A stretch of 50,756 bases of DNA from an uncultured Opitutia bacterium. Its GTDB lineage: Bacteria; Verrucomicrobiota; Verrucomicrobiia; Opitutales; Opitutaceae. Both the position numbers and the translations under genes were made by a program. The stretch is from the NCBI GenBank assembly GCA_903862955.1, contig CAIPAH010000019.1:1-50756 (forward strand), written 5' to 3'. This document shows positions 50,727 to 50,756 of the stretch, piece after piece; positions within the stretch are counted from its first letter, which is position 1; each line of letters starts with the position of its first letter. The notes under the pieces were generated by a model. The model had not been told where the DNA came from. It saw only the letters and a program-made list of their open reading frames with translations, and ran no database searches.

Positions 50727-50756
50727 GTAGCGCAGGCGTCCCCGCCTGCAGTGCAG
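50727..50756. repeat. Second GTAG-headed REP at the window end
   Basis: GTAG (50727-50730) is followed by GCAGGCG-TCCC-CGCCTGC. Together with 50686 it forms a pair of REP units, cut by the window end. Confidence 0.6.

Overview
The window is a GC-rich chromosomal segment with about 38 recognisable protein genes, one tRNA and a very dense population of intergenic palindromic repeats. Gene content points to a Verrucomicrobiota member, most likely Opitutales/Opitutaceae. The pointers are an ECF sigma factor of the TIGR02999 type next to a Ser/Thr kinase with a long C-terminal tail, a DUF4139 MuiA-like protein, a sialate O-acetylesterase with glycoside hydrolases, and many multiheme cytochromes. 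This placement is inference from style and families, not from a marker gene.

Region 1 (about 0.2-15 kb, plus strand) looks like a respiratory island for moving electrons from the quinone pool across the whole envelope. It has two large fusions of a multiheme cytochrome c to a membrane b-type cytochrome (13 and 11 CXXCH motifs, CbcL-like). Two tandem small monoheme cytochromes follow. Next is a tight operon of membrane-anchored tetraheme cytochrome, Tat-exported four-cluster ferredoxin and NrfD-type quinol protein (Cbc4/Nrf-like logic). An octaheme lipoprotein cytochrome and an MtrB-like outer-membrane barrel complete the set. The NrfD protein carries a complete cyclic-nucleotide-binding domain in a cytoplasmic loop. 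This is the most striking feature of the window, because it suggests direct second-messenger gating of a respiratory quinol oxidoreductase. Several cytochrome genes share short leader motifs.

Region 2 (15-27 kb) is mixed. It holds a methyltransferase with a VanZ-like partner and an overlapping 30-residue membrane microprotein, and a periplasmic-sensor hybrid histidine kinase. It also holds an ECF sigma factor, a Ser/Thr kinase and a translationally coupled 91-residue protein. On the minus strand are a three-gene operon (HicA-like/eRF1-like fusion, zinc-independent alcohol-dehydrogenase-type oxidoreductase, CbpM/MerR-like protein), a DapA-family lyase and tRNA-Glu.

Region 3 (27-43.6 kb) has housekeeping genes (purC, cinA, uvrC) among a glycan-use set: beta-mannosidase-like GH2, alpha-L-fucosidase GH29, a sugar ABC importer without its ATPase, and sialate O-acetylesterase. 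A chloramphenicol-phosphotransferase-like kinase, a MuiA-like protein and an esterase are also present.

Region 4 (43.7-49.3 kb) is a co-directional run of esterase, ATP-grasp ligase, YbdK/GCS2-type carboxylate-amine ligase, M29-like aminopeptidase and a second ATP-grasp-like protein. This is a good candidate for synthesis and turnover of an unknown amide or peptide metabolite. The window ends with a small outer-membrane barrel and a periplasmic Bcp-type peroxiredoxin.

At least eight copies of one modular inverted-repeat family (outer arm AGCCGGAAGCCAGGAAACCA) lie between genes, with other inverted-repeat families and GTAG-headed REP palindromes. One REP is inserted in frame inside a coding sequence. 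All calls come from reading the sequence; no database search was run.
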